Shown one piece after another: positions 44,564-53,621 of a stretch of DNA of 64,000 nt (the first letter of the stretch is position 1; every line of letters starts with the position of its first letter). Position numbers and translations under genes: made by a program. Under the pieces are notes generated by a model. That model was not told where the DNA came from, searched no databases, and saw only the letters and a program-made list of their open reading frames with translations. The stretch is from Pseudolactococcus reticulitermitis (lineage in GTDB: Bacteria > Bacillota > Bacilli > Lactobacillales > Streptococcaceae), in NCBI RefSeq assembly GCF_002260845.1, contig NZ_BEDT01000004.1:124001-188000 (forward strand), in the 5' to 3' direction.

Positions 44564-46891
44564 ATGGTTAATCAATTTAAAAAAATCAATCGAAAAATAA
44601 AAATAGCTGCGATTTCGTTGCTTTCGCTTGGGTTATTGGGGACATTCTCAGGCGTTCAACCCCATGTTCCAATTGCTTCGCCGTTTCCTGCAGAATTTTC
44701 GCTAGGGCATGCCAATGCTGCAACGCTCAGCAATACCTATGCGACAGCTGCGAATGCCGATTTAAAAACTGCAACCACCAGCAATTATTTTGCACCATTT
44801 GATGCGAAATGGGCCTATACTGCGGGTGACTTAGGGGCAAACTATACAACGAGTGGCACAACGCTCAAAGTCTGGGCGCCTACGGCAACGAGTGTTAAAG
44901 TCATCAGTTATGGCAAATCAGGGAGCAATGCCACAGCACCACAAGTTGCAACCTATACCATGACGCGGGGGACAGTTGCCAATCCATCAGATTTGACTAA
45001 AAATACAATCGGGGTCTGGGCGGTGACAATGCCAGGTGACCAAAACGGTCTGGTCTATACCTATCAATTAACTTTTGGCAATGGCACGATAAGTGACTAT
45101 GCTGGCAATTATGGTGCGGTAAATGGCACATCGACAACGATGACGACCCAAGATCCTTACAGCATTGCGACGGTTTCAGGCGGACTTCGCTCAGTTGTCG
45201 TATCGCCTGCAAGTGTCACACCAAGTGGTTTTGCCGTGAAACAAGGAACAGAGGCGACTTGGCGACAAGCAAGCTCAACGCAAGCGGTGATTGACGAGAT
45301 TCATATCAAAAACTTTACAAACTCGCCGACTTCTGGGGTTACACCAGCTTATAGCGGGAAATTCTTAGGTGTTGCCCAAACCGGCACGACCAACCCCAAT
45401 ACGGGTCTGACCACGGGTTTGAGCTATGAGAAAGCGTTAGGGGTCAACTATCTCCAAATTTTACCGATGTATGATTTTGCCAGTATTTCTGATACTGGAC
45501 TTGCAAGTCCGACGTTCCCAAGCGTTTATAATTGGGGCTACGATCCATTGAACTATAACGTGCCAGAAGGTTCCTATGCGACAAGCGTGACGAATCCCAA
45601 TACGCGACTGAATGAAATGAAAACGATGGTCCAAGCGATTCATAATCAGGGCATGGGTGTCGTTATGGATGTGGTCTACAATCACGTCTATGATCAAGCC
45701 ACTTCGAGTTTTGAGAAGACGCAACCCGGCTATTATTTCCGTCGGTCTTCCACAACAGGCTGCGGTAATGATACAGCGACCAATCATCTGATGTTCCGTC
45801 AATTTATTTTGAACTCGATTAAGTATTATACCTTGAATTATGGGATAGATGGCTACCGTTTTGATATTATGGCGAGTTTTGATAAAGATACGATGAATGC
45901 CATTCGTGCCATGCTCAACACCATTGATCCACATATCTTGACTTACGGTGAGGGCTGGTATATGGGAACAGATGTGCCTGATGATCAGAAAGTCGATGTG
46001 TCGAAAGCTGTTCAGACCCCGGGCATTGGTTATTTTAACAATGGCGAACGGGATACCATCCAAAATTTTGTTGCTGGGGATCAGAACAGTTCTGGCCTTC
46101 TTCTGAGTGCCATCCGTGGCTCTGGTGATGGTCTGATGCAGTATGGCACACCTGCCCAAGCGGTGAATTATGTAGAGTGTCACGATGGTCAAACCATATC
46201 TGATCTGGAATGGCTCTATAATCCTTATGACGCTCAAGAAACGCATGAGGCCCGGTCTGAACTTGCGTCAGCCATCAATATCTTGGCTGCGGGAACGACG
46301 GTGATGCAAAATGGTCAGGAATTTAACATGAGTCGCTATGTCAATGTTTCTGGCAATCCTGCCCTAGCAACGATTCAACAAGCGAAAATCGAGTCCAATC
46401 ATGATACTGGTCTAAAGGATATAGCAGATGCGCAGATTGAATTAGCTCGGAATCCTTACAATGGCGTGGTGACCTTGAACAATACCAAATATTTTGTGGG
46501 CGATGAGTCGTCTAATACCAACTGGGATTTGGCAAGTACCTATGCGGCACAAGTCGATTTCCTGCGACAATTAATTCACTTTAAAAAGGCCAATCCGAGT
46601 TTCTGGCCGGATGATTATAGCCAGATTTATAATGGGACTTTGATTCAACCTTTGCGCTATGATTCAGGTATCGTATCTTATATTATGGCTAATGGTGTGA
46701 ACAAATATTTAGTCATTATCAATGCCTCTGGTGGCAGTCTGAATTTTACAGCAAACGATACTTACTATGACAACAGTCTTGCGGGTAAAAGCATCCTACT
46801 TTCAAGTGACAGTCATCTCGCGTCAGGGACAAGTTTAAGTCAGGCATGGTCTTTGGGGAATTACAGTCTTGCTTTAATCCAACTTCAGTAA
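44564..46891 (+). CDS. pulA: Secreted type I pullulanase
   Basis: 775 residues. A long signal peptide (about 1-52, cleavage near HANA-AT) is followed by a CBM48-like domain, LGANYTTSGTTLKVWAPTA, and a GH13 catalytic barrel: YNWGYDPLNYNVPEGSY (the type I pullulanase signature), VVMDVVYNHV, catalytic Asp in GYRFDIM, acid/base Glu in TYGEGW and transition-state Asp in VECHDG. A beta-sandwich ends the protein. It has no wall anchor, so it is released. It cuts alpha-1,6 branch points in pullulan and starch. Expression should be CcpA-controlled (two cre sites). The starch-binding-like adhesin gene follows. Confidence 0.93.
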   Translation: MVNQFKKINRKIKIAAISLLSLGLLGTFSGVQPHVPIASPFPAEFSLGHANAATLSNTYATAANADLKTATTSNYFAPFDAKWAYTAGDLGANYTTSGTTLKVWAPTATSVKVISYGKSGSNATAPQVATYTMTRGTVANPSDLTKNTIGVWAVTMPGDQNGLVYTYQLTFGNGTISDYAGNYGAVNGTSTTMTTQDPYSIATVSGGLRSVVVSPASVTPSGFAVKQGTEATWRQASSTQAVIDEIHIKNFTNSPTSGVTPAYSGKFLGVAQTGTTNPNTGLTTGLSYEKALGVNYLQILPMYDFASISDTGLASPTFPSVYNWGYDPLNYNVPEGSYATSVTNPNTRLNEMKTMVQAIHNQGMGVVMDVVYNHVYDQATSSFEKTQPGYYFRRSSTTGCGNDTATNHLMFRQFILNSIKYYTLNYGIDGYRFDIMASFDKDTMNAIRAMLNTIDPHILTYGEGWYMGTDVPDDQKVDVSKAVQTPGIGYFNNGERDTIQNFVAGDQNSSGLLLSAIRGSGDGLMQYGTPAQAVNYVECHDGQTISDLEWLYNPYDAQETHEARSELASAINILAAGTTVMQNGQEFNMSRYVNVSGNPALATIQQAKIESNHDTGLKDIADAQIELARNPYNGVVTLNNTKYFVGDESSNTNWDLASTYAAQVDFLRQLIHFKKANPSFWPDDYSQIYNGTLIQPLRYDSGIVSYIMANGVNKYLVIINASGGSLNFTANDTYYDNSLAGKSILLSSDSHLASGTSLSQAWSLGNYSLALIQLQ

Positions 46892-46960
46892 GTTTAGCGA
46901 CTCTTGACAGGATTGAAAGAAATCATGTCATATGACGGCCACAGCTAGCAGTTTAAGGGA

Positions 46961-46993
46961 GCTAACACCTTTTAAAAGTTAAATGGTGTTAGC
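46961..46993 (+). other. Intercistronic hairpin between pullulanase and adhesin
   Basis: GCTAACACC pairs perfectly with GGTGTTAGC around a 15-base AT loop. There is no T-run, so complete termination is unlikely. It may protect the pulA 3' end or lower downstream expression. Confidence 0.5.
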
Positions 46994-47020
46994 TTGTAAT
47001 TTATAAAAATGGGGGTTTTT

Positions 47021-50000
47021 ATGTCTTTATCTCGTATGAAAAAAAGCAACAAAGTAACACAGGAATCAAAAGTATCACGTTTCAGAGTTTGGAAATCGGG
47101 TAAGGTCTGGCTTTACGGTGCCAGTATTTTAGCCAGCTTGTTTGTGTTTGGCCTTGCACCAACGTTTGTTACAAACGCTAGTTTTGGCTCAATTGTTGCC
47201 CAGGCAGATGTGGCTAAATCTGGTACAACGATTTTAGTCAACTCAGCTCACATGAATGGCGCCAAGTATATTTATATTTGGAACCAGAATACTGGCTCAA
47301 TTGATGGGCAGATGAGTTATGTAGGGAACAATTATTATGCCTATACCTATTCAGGAGCAGCACCGAGTGCACTGACGCTTGCCTTGAGTGACATTGACGG
47401 GCAAACTGGGACAAGTTGGCCTGGAGAGCGTGGTAATATGCCAGTCGCAGATGGGTTAGGGAATGTGACTGGCATTCTTCCGACTTATCACTTTGTCACG
47501 GTCAATGGGTCAAGCGTTCAAGAGGAAGGTGCGCCAACGCTCACAGCGCCACCAGCATTGTCAGGCGGTGTATCAGGAATGCGCTATGATTTGTCAGCTC
47601 AGGCACAGCCTGTTTATGCCACAACTTATGCCACAACAGCCTTGACACAAGGGAATTTGACTTACCGTGTGACAGATGCTAAGGGTGCAGCTGTTACCAT
47701 GTCAGGGGCAACTTTTTTGCCCACATCTGCTGGCGTCTACACTGTCACCTATGAGCAAAGTTATACCGACGCAGCAGGGCAAACCTATGGTGTGGAAGCG
47801 ACACAAACACTAGCTGTCACGAATCACATTACCACACCTGTTAAGGGTCAAGATATTGTATCGGGTATCTCGACAGATTTGTCAGCGACTGCCCTAGGCG
47901 TTACGAGCTCAGACGGTAGTTTGACCCCAACGATTGTCTCTGTCACACTCGATGGGCAACCTGTCAAGCCTGACAGTAGCAGCGCGACGCATTATACATT
48001 CGGTACATCTGGCACTTATGTCGTTACTTATACTGATGGCACGGGTGTAACAGGCACCATCACAGGTAAGGTGACACCTGCCACCCCAACACTTGCCAAC
48101 ACCGACGTGTCTTACACCGATGGCACAGCACTTGCGCCAACGACACCGATTGATCTGAGTGCAGCTTATGTTGGTGATGAAATTCAAGTCCCAGACGCCC
48201 CTCAAATTCAAGGAAAATCATTTGTGGGTGTGACCTATAACGGCGTATCTGTTCAGGTTGGGGATAAAATCACCTTAACTGCTAAGGGGGCATTGGTCTA
48301 CACGTATGTCGCATATTTCATGAGTTTAACGCCAGCAAGGACGTCAACTGGACAAGTTGGCACAACACTTGACGCAGCAAGCCTTGAAACATTGGTTGAT
48401 CCAAGCAATTCTGCTGTCTCAATTACAAATGCGACCATCACTGTAACAGATAGTACAGGCAATAGCATCCCATTAGACGGTAGCTATCAGGGTCACTATT
48501 GGGTTTTGGGCACGACATTTACACCAAGCTATGCGGATATCTACACGATAACTTATAGCTACACCAATCAGTCAGGGACAGTTCAGACCGCGACGCAGAC
48601 AGTCAATGTTTTGCCTGCACCAACCATTGATGCGAGTGGCTTACCGATGTCAGCAGATGGAGCCAATACGCTAGTTGTCAATGCAGATGCATCTGGCAGC
48701 TACCATTTTAACCCAAGCATAAGCATTACGGGTATTAATCAAGGCTATGATGTTGATGGTAATTCAGTAGCTAATGTTATTTATATGCCTGTCACCTATA
48801 CAGACCCCGCCACTGGCGTTACTGATTCGAGCCAATTTCCAGTAGGTGGGATGCTCGTGCTAGATTCTGATGGAAATGACGTTGACCCCGCCACCTTGAC
48901 TATCGGAACTTATACGGTCGAATGGCAATATGCTGGAGCAAATGGCACAGCTGTTATGGTCATCCAAATTTTACCAGCTGGAAAAGTTGCCCCGACGATT
49001 TCTGCCAATCAATACGACCTAGTCCCTAGTGGGCAAACCGTTGATTTGAATTTGGCTAGTTCAGACGGCGCTGCCTATGTTAGCCTGACAGACAGCAATG
49101 GTCAGGCAGTTGACCTAGTCAGTGCCCTTGCCGATGGCAGTTTAACCATTGCCGTAACGGATCCTTTTGGTGCAAGTGTTACCTTGACTGGCACGAGTTT
49201 CACAACCAGTCTCAACGGTTATTATTCAATTAATTATGATTATACCGATCCGACGACTGGGCTGAGCATTTCGGCGCAAGGCTCAATCTTTGTTCAGCCC
49301 CAAGTGATTGCCCCAGATGCCAGCGGCTTACAAGCAGGCAAAGACACCTTTACATTTGACACACCCCAAGTCGTGGATGCCGAAAATGGGGGGAAGACAG
49401 ATGGCACGGGATATGTTAGAAATCCAAACTATGTCGGGTACGACACCAATGCTTCGGATGGCAATATGTCAGATGCAGGCAACTTTACTTCTAAAACGCT
49501 AACAGATGCCTCCGGCCAAGTGATTTCACCAGCCAATTTTGACAAACTCCAAGCGGGCACCTACACAGCAACCTACGTTTACAGTTACAGTGACCGTTGG
49601 CACTCAAATCACACAAACTCATCGATTTATGGCACAGAGTTCCAAATTTCAGTGACCCAGATGGTTTATGTTTCCAATTTGACGGTCAATAATGGCACAG
49701 GTACAGTGGGTACGGTAATAAACTTAGCAGCACTCATCACAGACAAGACCGATACCACAGGCGCACCGACATCGCAAACCATTGCTTATGCGCTAGTGAA
49801 CGCAGATCAGACGCTCACAGCATTGCCGGAAAATTGGACCCCAACACAGTCAGGGACTTATCACATTCAATATAGTTATCGTGATGCCAACTCAGGCCTT
49901 CAAGTCACAGCTATCGCAAGAATCACAGTCAACAATGGCACATTGACAGCACCTAAAGACGTGACGCAAACAGCGACAACTTTCACACCAGAGACGACAT

Positions 50001-50839
50001 TAACAGATCAAAGTGGCCATCAAGTGACGGTAACGGCTAGGATTTCTGACAATGCAGACCTGTCAGCATTAAGACCTGGCACTTATACCATCACCTATAC
50101 AGCTCCTGGCTACGATACCGTCACCCAACAACTGATCATCACAGCCATCACACCAGCCACAACCACCATTGACCACAAGGCGAACAATGGCGACGCTTTA
50201 ACGCCTAATAACTCTATTTCGCTTGCCGGAAATGTCGGTGATACCGTGAAAATTCCTGCAGCTTCACAAGTGACAGGGCATAATCAAACAGGCTACCAAC
50301 TAGACAAGATTACATTTAATGGTGTCATCGTCCAAGCCGGTGATGACGTTACCTTGACTGAAAATAACGCCTTAATTTATCACCACACCAAAAATCCAGT
50401 TAATACAGACATTAACGAAACAAAAAATGTGGACGAGCAAGGCAAAGTCTTAAACGATACAACCGGCTATGAACTTGTTTCAAGTACCGTCAAACCAGCT
50501 GTCGTGAGCACAATCAATCCATATGGCGACACAGCAACGACCACCACAACGGTCAACGTCTGGAGACTTAAAGCAACGCCTACGACACCAGATAAAGAGA
50601 CACTTGAAAAAGGGAATGCAGCTCAAAAATCAGCCTCGAATTCTGGCAATGTTGTCGCAGTAAAAAACTTGCCGAATACTGACACTCAACCATCTAAACC
50701 CGCTACAAAGGATTTGAAAGAACTACCTCAGACAGGAGAAACTTCAGATTCAAGACTGGTAAATTCAGGATTAGGACTTATGACTTTCTTGATAGTTGTT
50801 TTGGGAGGAACGCTCAAGAAACGTCGGAAGGATATTTAA
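47021..50839 (+). CDS. LPxTG-anchored multidomain adhesin, probable starch binding
   Basis: 1272 residues from ATG 47021, preceded by GGGGG; ATG 47009 has no ribosome site. The signal peptide is of the KxYKxGKxW type (FRVWKSGKVWLYGASI). After cleavage comes a domain beginning TTILVNSAHMNGAKYIYIWN that looks like a starch-binding CBM26-type module. Several Ig-like or Big-type repeats of 80-100 residues and two MucBP-like repeats follow (GDEIQVPDAPQIQGKSFVGV and GDTVKIPAASQVTGHNQTGY). The sortase signal LPQTGETS, a hydrophobic helix and KKRRKD end it. It would hold alpha-glucan at the cell surface for the pullulanase encoded just upstream. Binding specificity is inferred. Confidence 0.88.
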   Translation: MSLSRMKKSNKVTQESKVSRFRVWKSGKVWLYGASILASLFVFGLAPTFVTNASFGSIVAQADVAKSGTTILVNSAHMNGAKYIYIWNQNTGSIDGQMSYVGNNYYAYTYSGAAPSALTLALSDIDGQTGTSWPGERGNMPVADGLGNVTGILPTYHFVTVNGSSVQEEGAPTLTAPPALSGGVSGMRYDLSAQAQPVYATTYATTALTQGNLTYRVTDAKGAAVTMSGATFLPTSAGVYTVTYEQSYTDAAGQTYGVEATQTLAVTNHITTPVKGQDIVSGISTDLSATALGVTSSDGSLTPTIVSVTLDGQPVKPDSSSATHYTFGTSGTYVVTYTDGTGVTGTITGKVTPATPTLANTDVSYTDGTALAPTTPIDLSAAYVGDEIQVPDAPQIQGKSFVGVTYNGVSVQVGDKITLTAKGALVYTYVAYFMSLTPARTSTGQVGTTLDAASLETLVDPSNSAVSITNATITVTDSTGNSIPLDGSYQGHYWVLGTTFTPSYADIYTITYSYTNQSGTVQTATQTVNVLPAPTIDASGLPMSADGANTLVVNADASGSYHFNPSISITGINQGYDVDGNSVANVIYMPVTYTDPATGVTDSSQFPVGGMLVLDSDGNDVDPATLTIGTYTVEWQYAGANGTAVMVIQILPAGKVAPTISANQYDLVPSGQTVDLNLASSDGAAYVSLTDSNGQAVDLVSALADGSLTIAVTDPFGASVTLTGTSFTTSLNGYYSINYDYTDPTTGLSISAQGSIFVQPQVIAPDASGLQAGKDTFTFDTPQVVDAENGGKTDGTGYVRNPNYVGYDTNASDGNMSDAGNFTSKTLTDASGQVISPANFDKLQAGTYTATYVYSYSDRWHSNHTNSSIYGTEFQISVTQMVYVSNLTVNNGTGTVGTVINLAALITDKTDTTGAPTSQTIAYALVNADQTLTALPENWTPTQSGTYHIQYSYRDANSGLQVTAIARITVNNGTLTAPKDVTQTATTFTPETTLTDQSGHQVTVTARISDNADLSALRPGTYTITYTAPGYDTVTQQLIITAITPATTTIDHKANNGDALTPNNSISLAGNVGDTVKIPAASQVTGHNQTGYQLDKITFNGVIVQAGDDVTLTENNALIYHHTKNPVNTDINETKNVDEQGKVLNDTTGYELVSSTVKPAVVSTINPYGDTATTTTTVNVWRLKATPTTPDKETLEKGNAAQKSASNSGNVVAVKNLPNTDTQPSKPATKDLKELPQTGETSDSRLVNSGLGLMTFLIVVLGGTLKKRRKDI

Positions 50840-50878
50840 TCTGTTGCTAGACTAACGAAAAAATATTTAAAAAACAAA

Positions 50879-50917
50879 AAGAAAACGCTTTCTTTTTTCT
50901 GCTGACTATGCTATAAT
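50879..50917 (+). promoter_or_regulatory. cre-like site and promoter of the orphan leader
   Basis: AAGAAAACGCTTTCT (50879-50893) matches cre at 14 of 15 positions and is palindromic with its flanks. Extended -10 TG-C-TATAAT (50909-50917) follows. The arrangement copies that in front of the pullulanase leader (44096-44133). Confidence 0.7.
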
Positions 50918-51087
50918 AAGAGTGTAGAGACAGAGGGGTAGAGCAACCGTTCGGGAGCTTAGTTGTCCCCGATGAAAGGTCGTTGTTGGATAAACATGTT
51001 TCTGACCTGAGCGAAAAGTTGGTGGTAAGTTATGCCGACTGGCTTTAAGCCCCACTCCTTTAGGAGATTTTGAAAGAGGTGATGCCA

Positions 51088-51135
51088 ATGACAGATGATG
51101 ATTGTTGTGCGAGAACCAAACCTTATGACTCGTAA
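51088..51135 (+). CDS. 15-residue cysteine-pair peptide
   Basis: AAGAGGTG precedes ATG 51088 and the frame MTDDDCCARTKPYDS-stop. Its first eight codons align with the frame in the pullulanase leader (x-x-D-D/E-x-C-C-x), where the region before is also similar. No signal peptide. A regulatory leader peptide is the simplest reading. An overlapping frame from ATG 51095 (14 codons) is also open. Confidence 0.4.
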   Translation: MTDDDCCARTKPYDS

Positions 51136-51194
51136 GTAGTAAAGTAGTAAAGTAGTAAAGTAGTAAAGTAGTAAAGTAGTAAAGTAGTAAAGTA
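51136..51194 (+). repeat. 8-bp tandem repeat, seven copies
   Basis: GTAGTAAA is repeated exactly seven times (51136-51191) and followed by GTA. It begins one base after the stop codon of the 15-residue frame. Perfect identity suggests recent slippage, and copy number should vary between strains. Confidence 0.97.
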
Positions 51195-51370
51195 AGACGA
51201 TGAGGGCGGCTGAGGCTGATTAGCGTGAGAAAATTGAAAAATCACATCAGAAATAGTCATCCAGCCAGTGCGTCTGAATCGTCAATAAGAAGCTGTAAAA
51301 AGTCGTTCGAACACATTTGAGACAGCAGAAATACGCACGAGTCAATTTGGTTTTTAATTTTAAACACCGG

Positions 51371-51396
51371 AAAAAGCGAATCAGTTCGCTTTTTTT
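51371..51396 (+). terminator. Terminator of the orphan leader unit
   Basis: AAAAAGCGAA-TCAG-TTCGCTTTTTTT. Confidence 0.94.
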
Positions 51397-51469
51397 GGTT
51401 ATTATGGGTGGTTGACAAAAGAAGTAGCTGCAAGTTTATCAGATAGCAATCGCTCAGAGTTTCTTTTTT

Positions 51470-51478
51470 TGATATAAT
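51470..51478 (+). promoter_or_regulatory. Extended -10, predicted leaderless start of metallophosphatase gene
   Basis: TGA-TATAAT, with -10 at 51473-51478, ends 6 bases before ATG 51485. No ribosome site lies between. Confidence 0.6.
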
Positions 51479-51484
51479 GAGACT

Positions 51485-52840
51485 ATGACCTCTCAAGAAA
51501 ATGTGCTAAAAATCTTACATTTGAATGATTTGCATTCGCATTTCGAAAATTATCCGAAAATCAAACGCTTTTTTGCTGACAAATCGGCGGGGTGTTCAGA
51601 TGTGCTGCGCTTTGACATCGGGGATAATGTTGACCGTTCACATGCCCTTAGTGAAGCGACGCTAGGTCAGGCAAATGTTGAACTGATGAATGCGCTAGAT
51701 TTGACAGCAGCGACGATTGGTAACAACGAAGGCTTGGGTCTGCCCAAGGAAAAGTTAGACAGGCTTTATGACCATGCTAATTTTGATATCATCTTAGGAA
51801 ACCTGAAAGATCAGGGCAAGCAGCCCAGTTGGGCAGTCGAGAAAAAGCGGGTCACGACCAGCTTTGGGATGACGATTGATATTTTCGGTCTGACGGCACC
51901 TTATCCCCTCGCCTATCCCCCGATGGGCTGGGATATCTTGGCGCCTGAGCCTGTCTTAGCCCAGCAGTTGCACGAGACAGATGCTGATTTTACCATTCTC
52001 CTGAGCCATTTAGGCTGGCGTTTCGATGAAACAGCCGCCGTGACCTTTGACAACCTCGATCTCATCTTAGGCGCGCATACCCATCATTTGTATGAATATG
52101 GGAAGTATATCAATGACACAATGCTGGCGGCTGCAGGCCGCTATGGTGAGTATGTCGGTGAGGTGACGCTGAGATTTGATGACGATTATCAGTGTATCCA
52201 GTCTGAAATGATGGCTGAGGATGTCCGTCATTTGACGACGGTCGCAGGTGATAAGGAGTGGATTCAGCGTCAAGCAGAGCAAGGTCATGAGTTGCTCCAA
52301 GCTTGTCAAGTGGCACAGTTAGCACAACCGCTGACCAATCATCCGCCAGAATATCCAGCGACACGCTTTGTCGCAGAACTGATGGGCGACTATTACCAAG
52401 TGCCTGCGGTCATTCTCAATAGTGGTATGATTGTTAAGGAAATCCCGAAAAACTTAACGTTAGATGACTTGCATGACATTCTACCTCATAGTATCCGCAT
52501 GGTTAAAGTGACTGTGACGGGAACTGAACTTGAGGCTGTCCTGCGGGAAGTCTATGGTGTTGGCAACTATCTGAAAACCCAGCGCATCGTGGGCATGGGC
52601 TTTCGTGGCAAAGAGTTTGGCAACATTGTGACAGTAGGTTTAACGTATCAAGATGTGCAAGTTCTCTATCAGGGCAGTCCAGTTGTTGCAGAACAGCGTT
52701 ATGTCGTCTTGATACCCGACCAATATCTCTTCGCTTCATATTTTCCGATTTTAAAAAGTTCGGGTCGCGCAGAGATTCAATTTCCAAGATTGATGCGAGA
52801 AATAGTAGCAGATGCCTTAGCACATCGTGATAACTTGTAA
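51485..52840 (+). CDS. Metallophosphatase / 5'-nucleotidase family protein (YunD-like)
   Basis: 451 residues, no signal peptide. Metallophosphatase motifs: LHLNDLHSHFE at the N-terminus, DIGDNVDRS, IGNNEG and LILGAHTHH. The C-terminal half (from about 280) is a 5'-nucleotidase-type substrate domain. UshA-like enzymes hydrolyse nucleotides; this cytoplasmic version is like Bacillus YunD. It is followed by a YutD-like gene, a neighbour often seen with it. The mRNA is predicted to be leaderless. Confidence 0.9.
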   Translation: MTSQENVLKILHLNDLHSHFENYPKIKRFFADKSAGCSDVLRFDIGDNVDRSHALSEATLGQANVELMNALDLTAATIGNNEGLGLPKEKLDRLYDHANFDIILGNLKDQGKQPSWAVEKKRVTTSFGMTIDIFGLTAPYPLAYPPMGWDILAPEPVLAQQLHETDADFTILLSHLGWRFDETAAVTFDNLDLILGAHTHHLYEYGKYINDTMLAAAGRYGEYVGEVTLRFDDDYQCIQSEMMAEDVRHLTTVAGDKEWIQRQAEQGHELLQACQVAQLAQPLTNHPPEYPATRFVAELMGDYYQVPAVILNSGMIVKEIPKNLTLDDLHDILPHSIRMVKVTVTGTELEAVLREVYGVGNYLKTQRIVGMGFRGKEFGNIVTVGLTYQDVQVLYQGSPVVAEQRYVVLIPDQYLFASYFPILKSSGRAEIQFPRLMREIVADALAHRDNL

Positions 52841-52875
52841 TTGACAGAGACAAAAACTCAAAAGAAAGAAATCGT

Positions 52876-53493
52876 ATGGCAAAAGTAATTCCAGAAGAAG
52901 AAAAAAATTATAATAAATTCCCAGGAGAGCATGTTATCGTCCTTGATGATGTGGTCACGATTGGTGACAAGGTCTTTCACCTGATTTATAATCATCGTGA
53001 CGGTTTCAATCAAGAGAAACTCGAACAACGTTATTCCGACATTTTCGCCAAGTATGACTACCTCGTCGGTGATTGGGGGCATGAACAGTTGCGACTGAAA
53101 GGCTTTTTCTCAACTTCGCGCAAGAAAATGCCAGATGACTTGAAGATTTCGCATCTGGAAGATTACATCAAGGAATACATGAATTTCGGGGCAGCTTTTT
53201 TTGTCTTGAAACGCATGCGAAGTAAAGACATCAAACGTGAAGAGGCATTTATTGGCGAGAAAGTTTATGAAGTTAAAACGCCAGCTGGTGTCGCTAAAGG
53301 GACTAAAAAAGAGGTCGGTAGCGAGCCGTCTAAGGTGTCTAAAAAACGGCAGCCAAACAAGGCTGGTTTTGTTCAAAAAGAAAAGTCAGTCAAGAGACAT
53401 GAACCGATTATCAAGACCGAAAATCATAAGGCATCCCATCAGACACCAGGCACGACTCGACCAGCTTTTGTGGTTAGAACTCGGAAAAAATAA
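52876..53493 (+). CDS. YutD-like protein
   Basis: 205 residues. The first 110 residues, with HLIYNHRDGFNQEKLEQRYSD and YDYLVGDWGHEQLRLKGF, fit the YutD family of unknown function. The C-terminal 90 residues are basic, low-complexity and probably disordered (KGTKKEVGSEPSKVSKKRQ). It lies 35 bp after the metallophosphatase gene and is probably on the same transcript. The ribosome site (GAAAGAAA) is weak. Confidence 0.85.
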   Translation: MAKVIPEEEKNYNKFPGEHVIVLDDVVTIGDKVFHLIYNHRDGFNQEKLEQRYSDIFAKYDYLVGDWGHEQLRLKGFFSTSRKKMPDDLKISHLEDYIKEYMNFGAAFFVLKRMRSKDIKREEAFIGEKVYEVKTPAGVAKGTKKEVGSEPSKVSKKRQPNKAGFVQKEKSVKRHEPIIKTENHKASHQTPGTTRPAFVVRTRKK

Positions 53494-53606
53494 GGCTGAG
53501 CTTATTTTATTAATGAAAGTATCAATCTGATAGTTTTTTATAGCAACTTACCAGTCCCTCAAGCCGTTGTGACAATTTGAATTGTTGCCATAAAGTTTTC
53601 AAAACA

Positions 53607-53615
53607 TGATATACT
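53607..53615 (+). promoter_or_regulatory. Extended -10, predicted leaderless start of rlmN
   Basis: TGA-TATACT, with -10 at 53610-53615, ends 6 bases before ATG 53622. No ribosome site lies between. Confidence 0.6.
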
Positions 53616-53621
53616 AGTAGC

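Larger units (their letters stand above)
50924..51396 (+). ncRNA. Orphan leader transcript, candidate small RNA or peptide mRNA
   Basis: Between the adhesin and the metallophosphatase is a complete transcription unit without a large gene: promoter with cre (50879-50917), about 160 bases similar in places to the pullulanase leader (CTTAGTTGTCC, then TTTAGGAGATTTTGAAAGAGGTGATGCCAA), a 15-residue frame, a 7-fold 8-bp repeat, and a strong terminator. The unit is about 470 bases. It could be a glucose-repressed small RNA, a small-peptide mRNA, or a remnant of a duplicated pullulanase leader that lost its gene. Confidence 0.45.

Noticed and set aside
45461-46246. Minus-strand open frame of 261 codons inside pulA
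   Set aside because: It lies opposite the GH13 catalytic barrel, whose motifs are intact, and shows no protein features of its own.
50924-51090. Leader considered as a lysine or other known metabolite riboswitch
   Set aside because: I could not match its blocks to any riboswitch consensus I know, and no biosynthesis or transport gene follows.
51136-51194. Repeat array considered as a CRISPR
   Set aside because: The units are 8 bp in direct contact without spacers and no cas genes are near; it is a simple tandem repeat.
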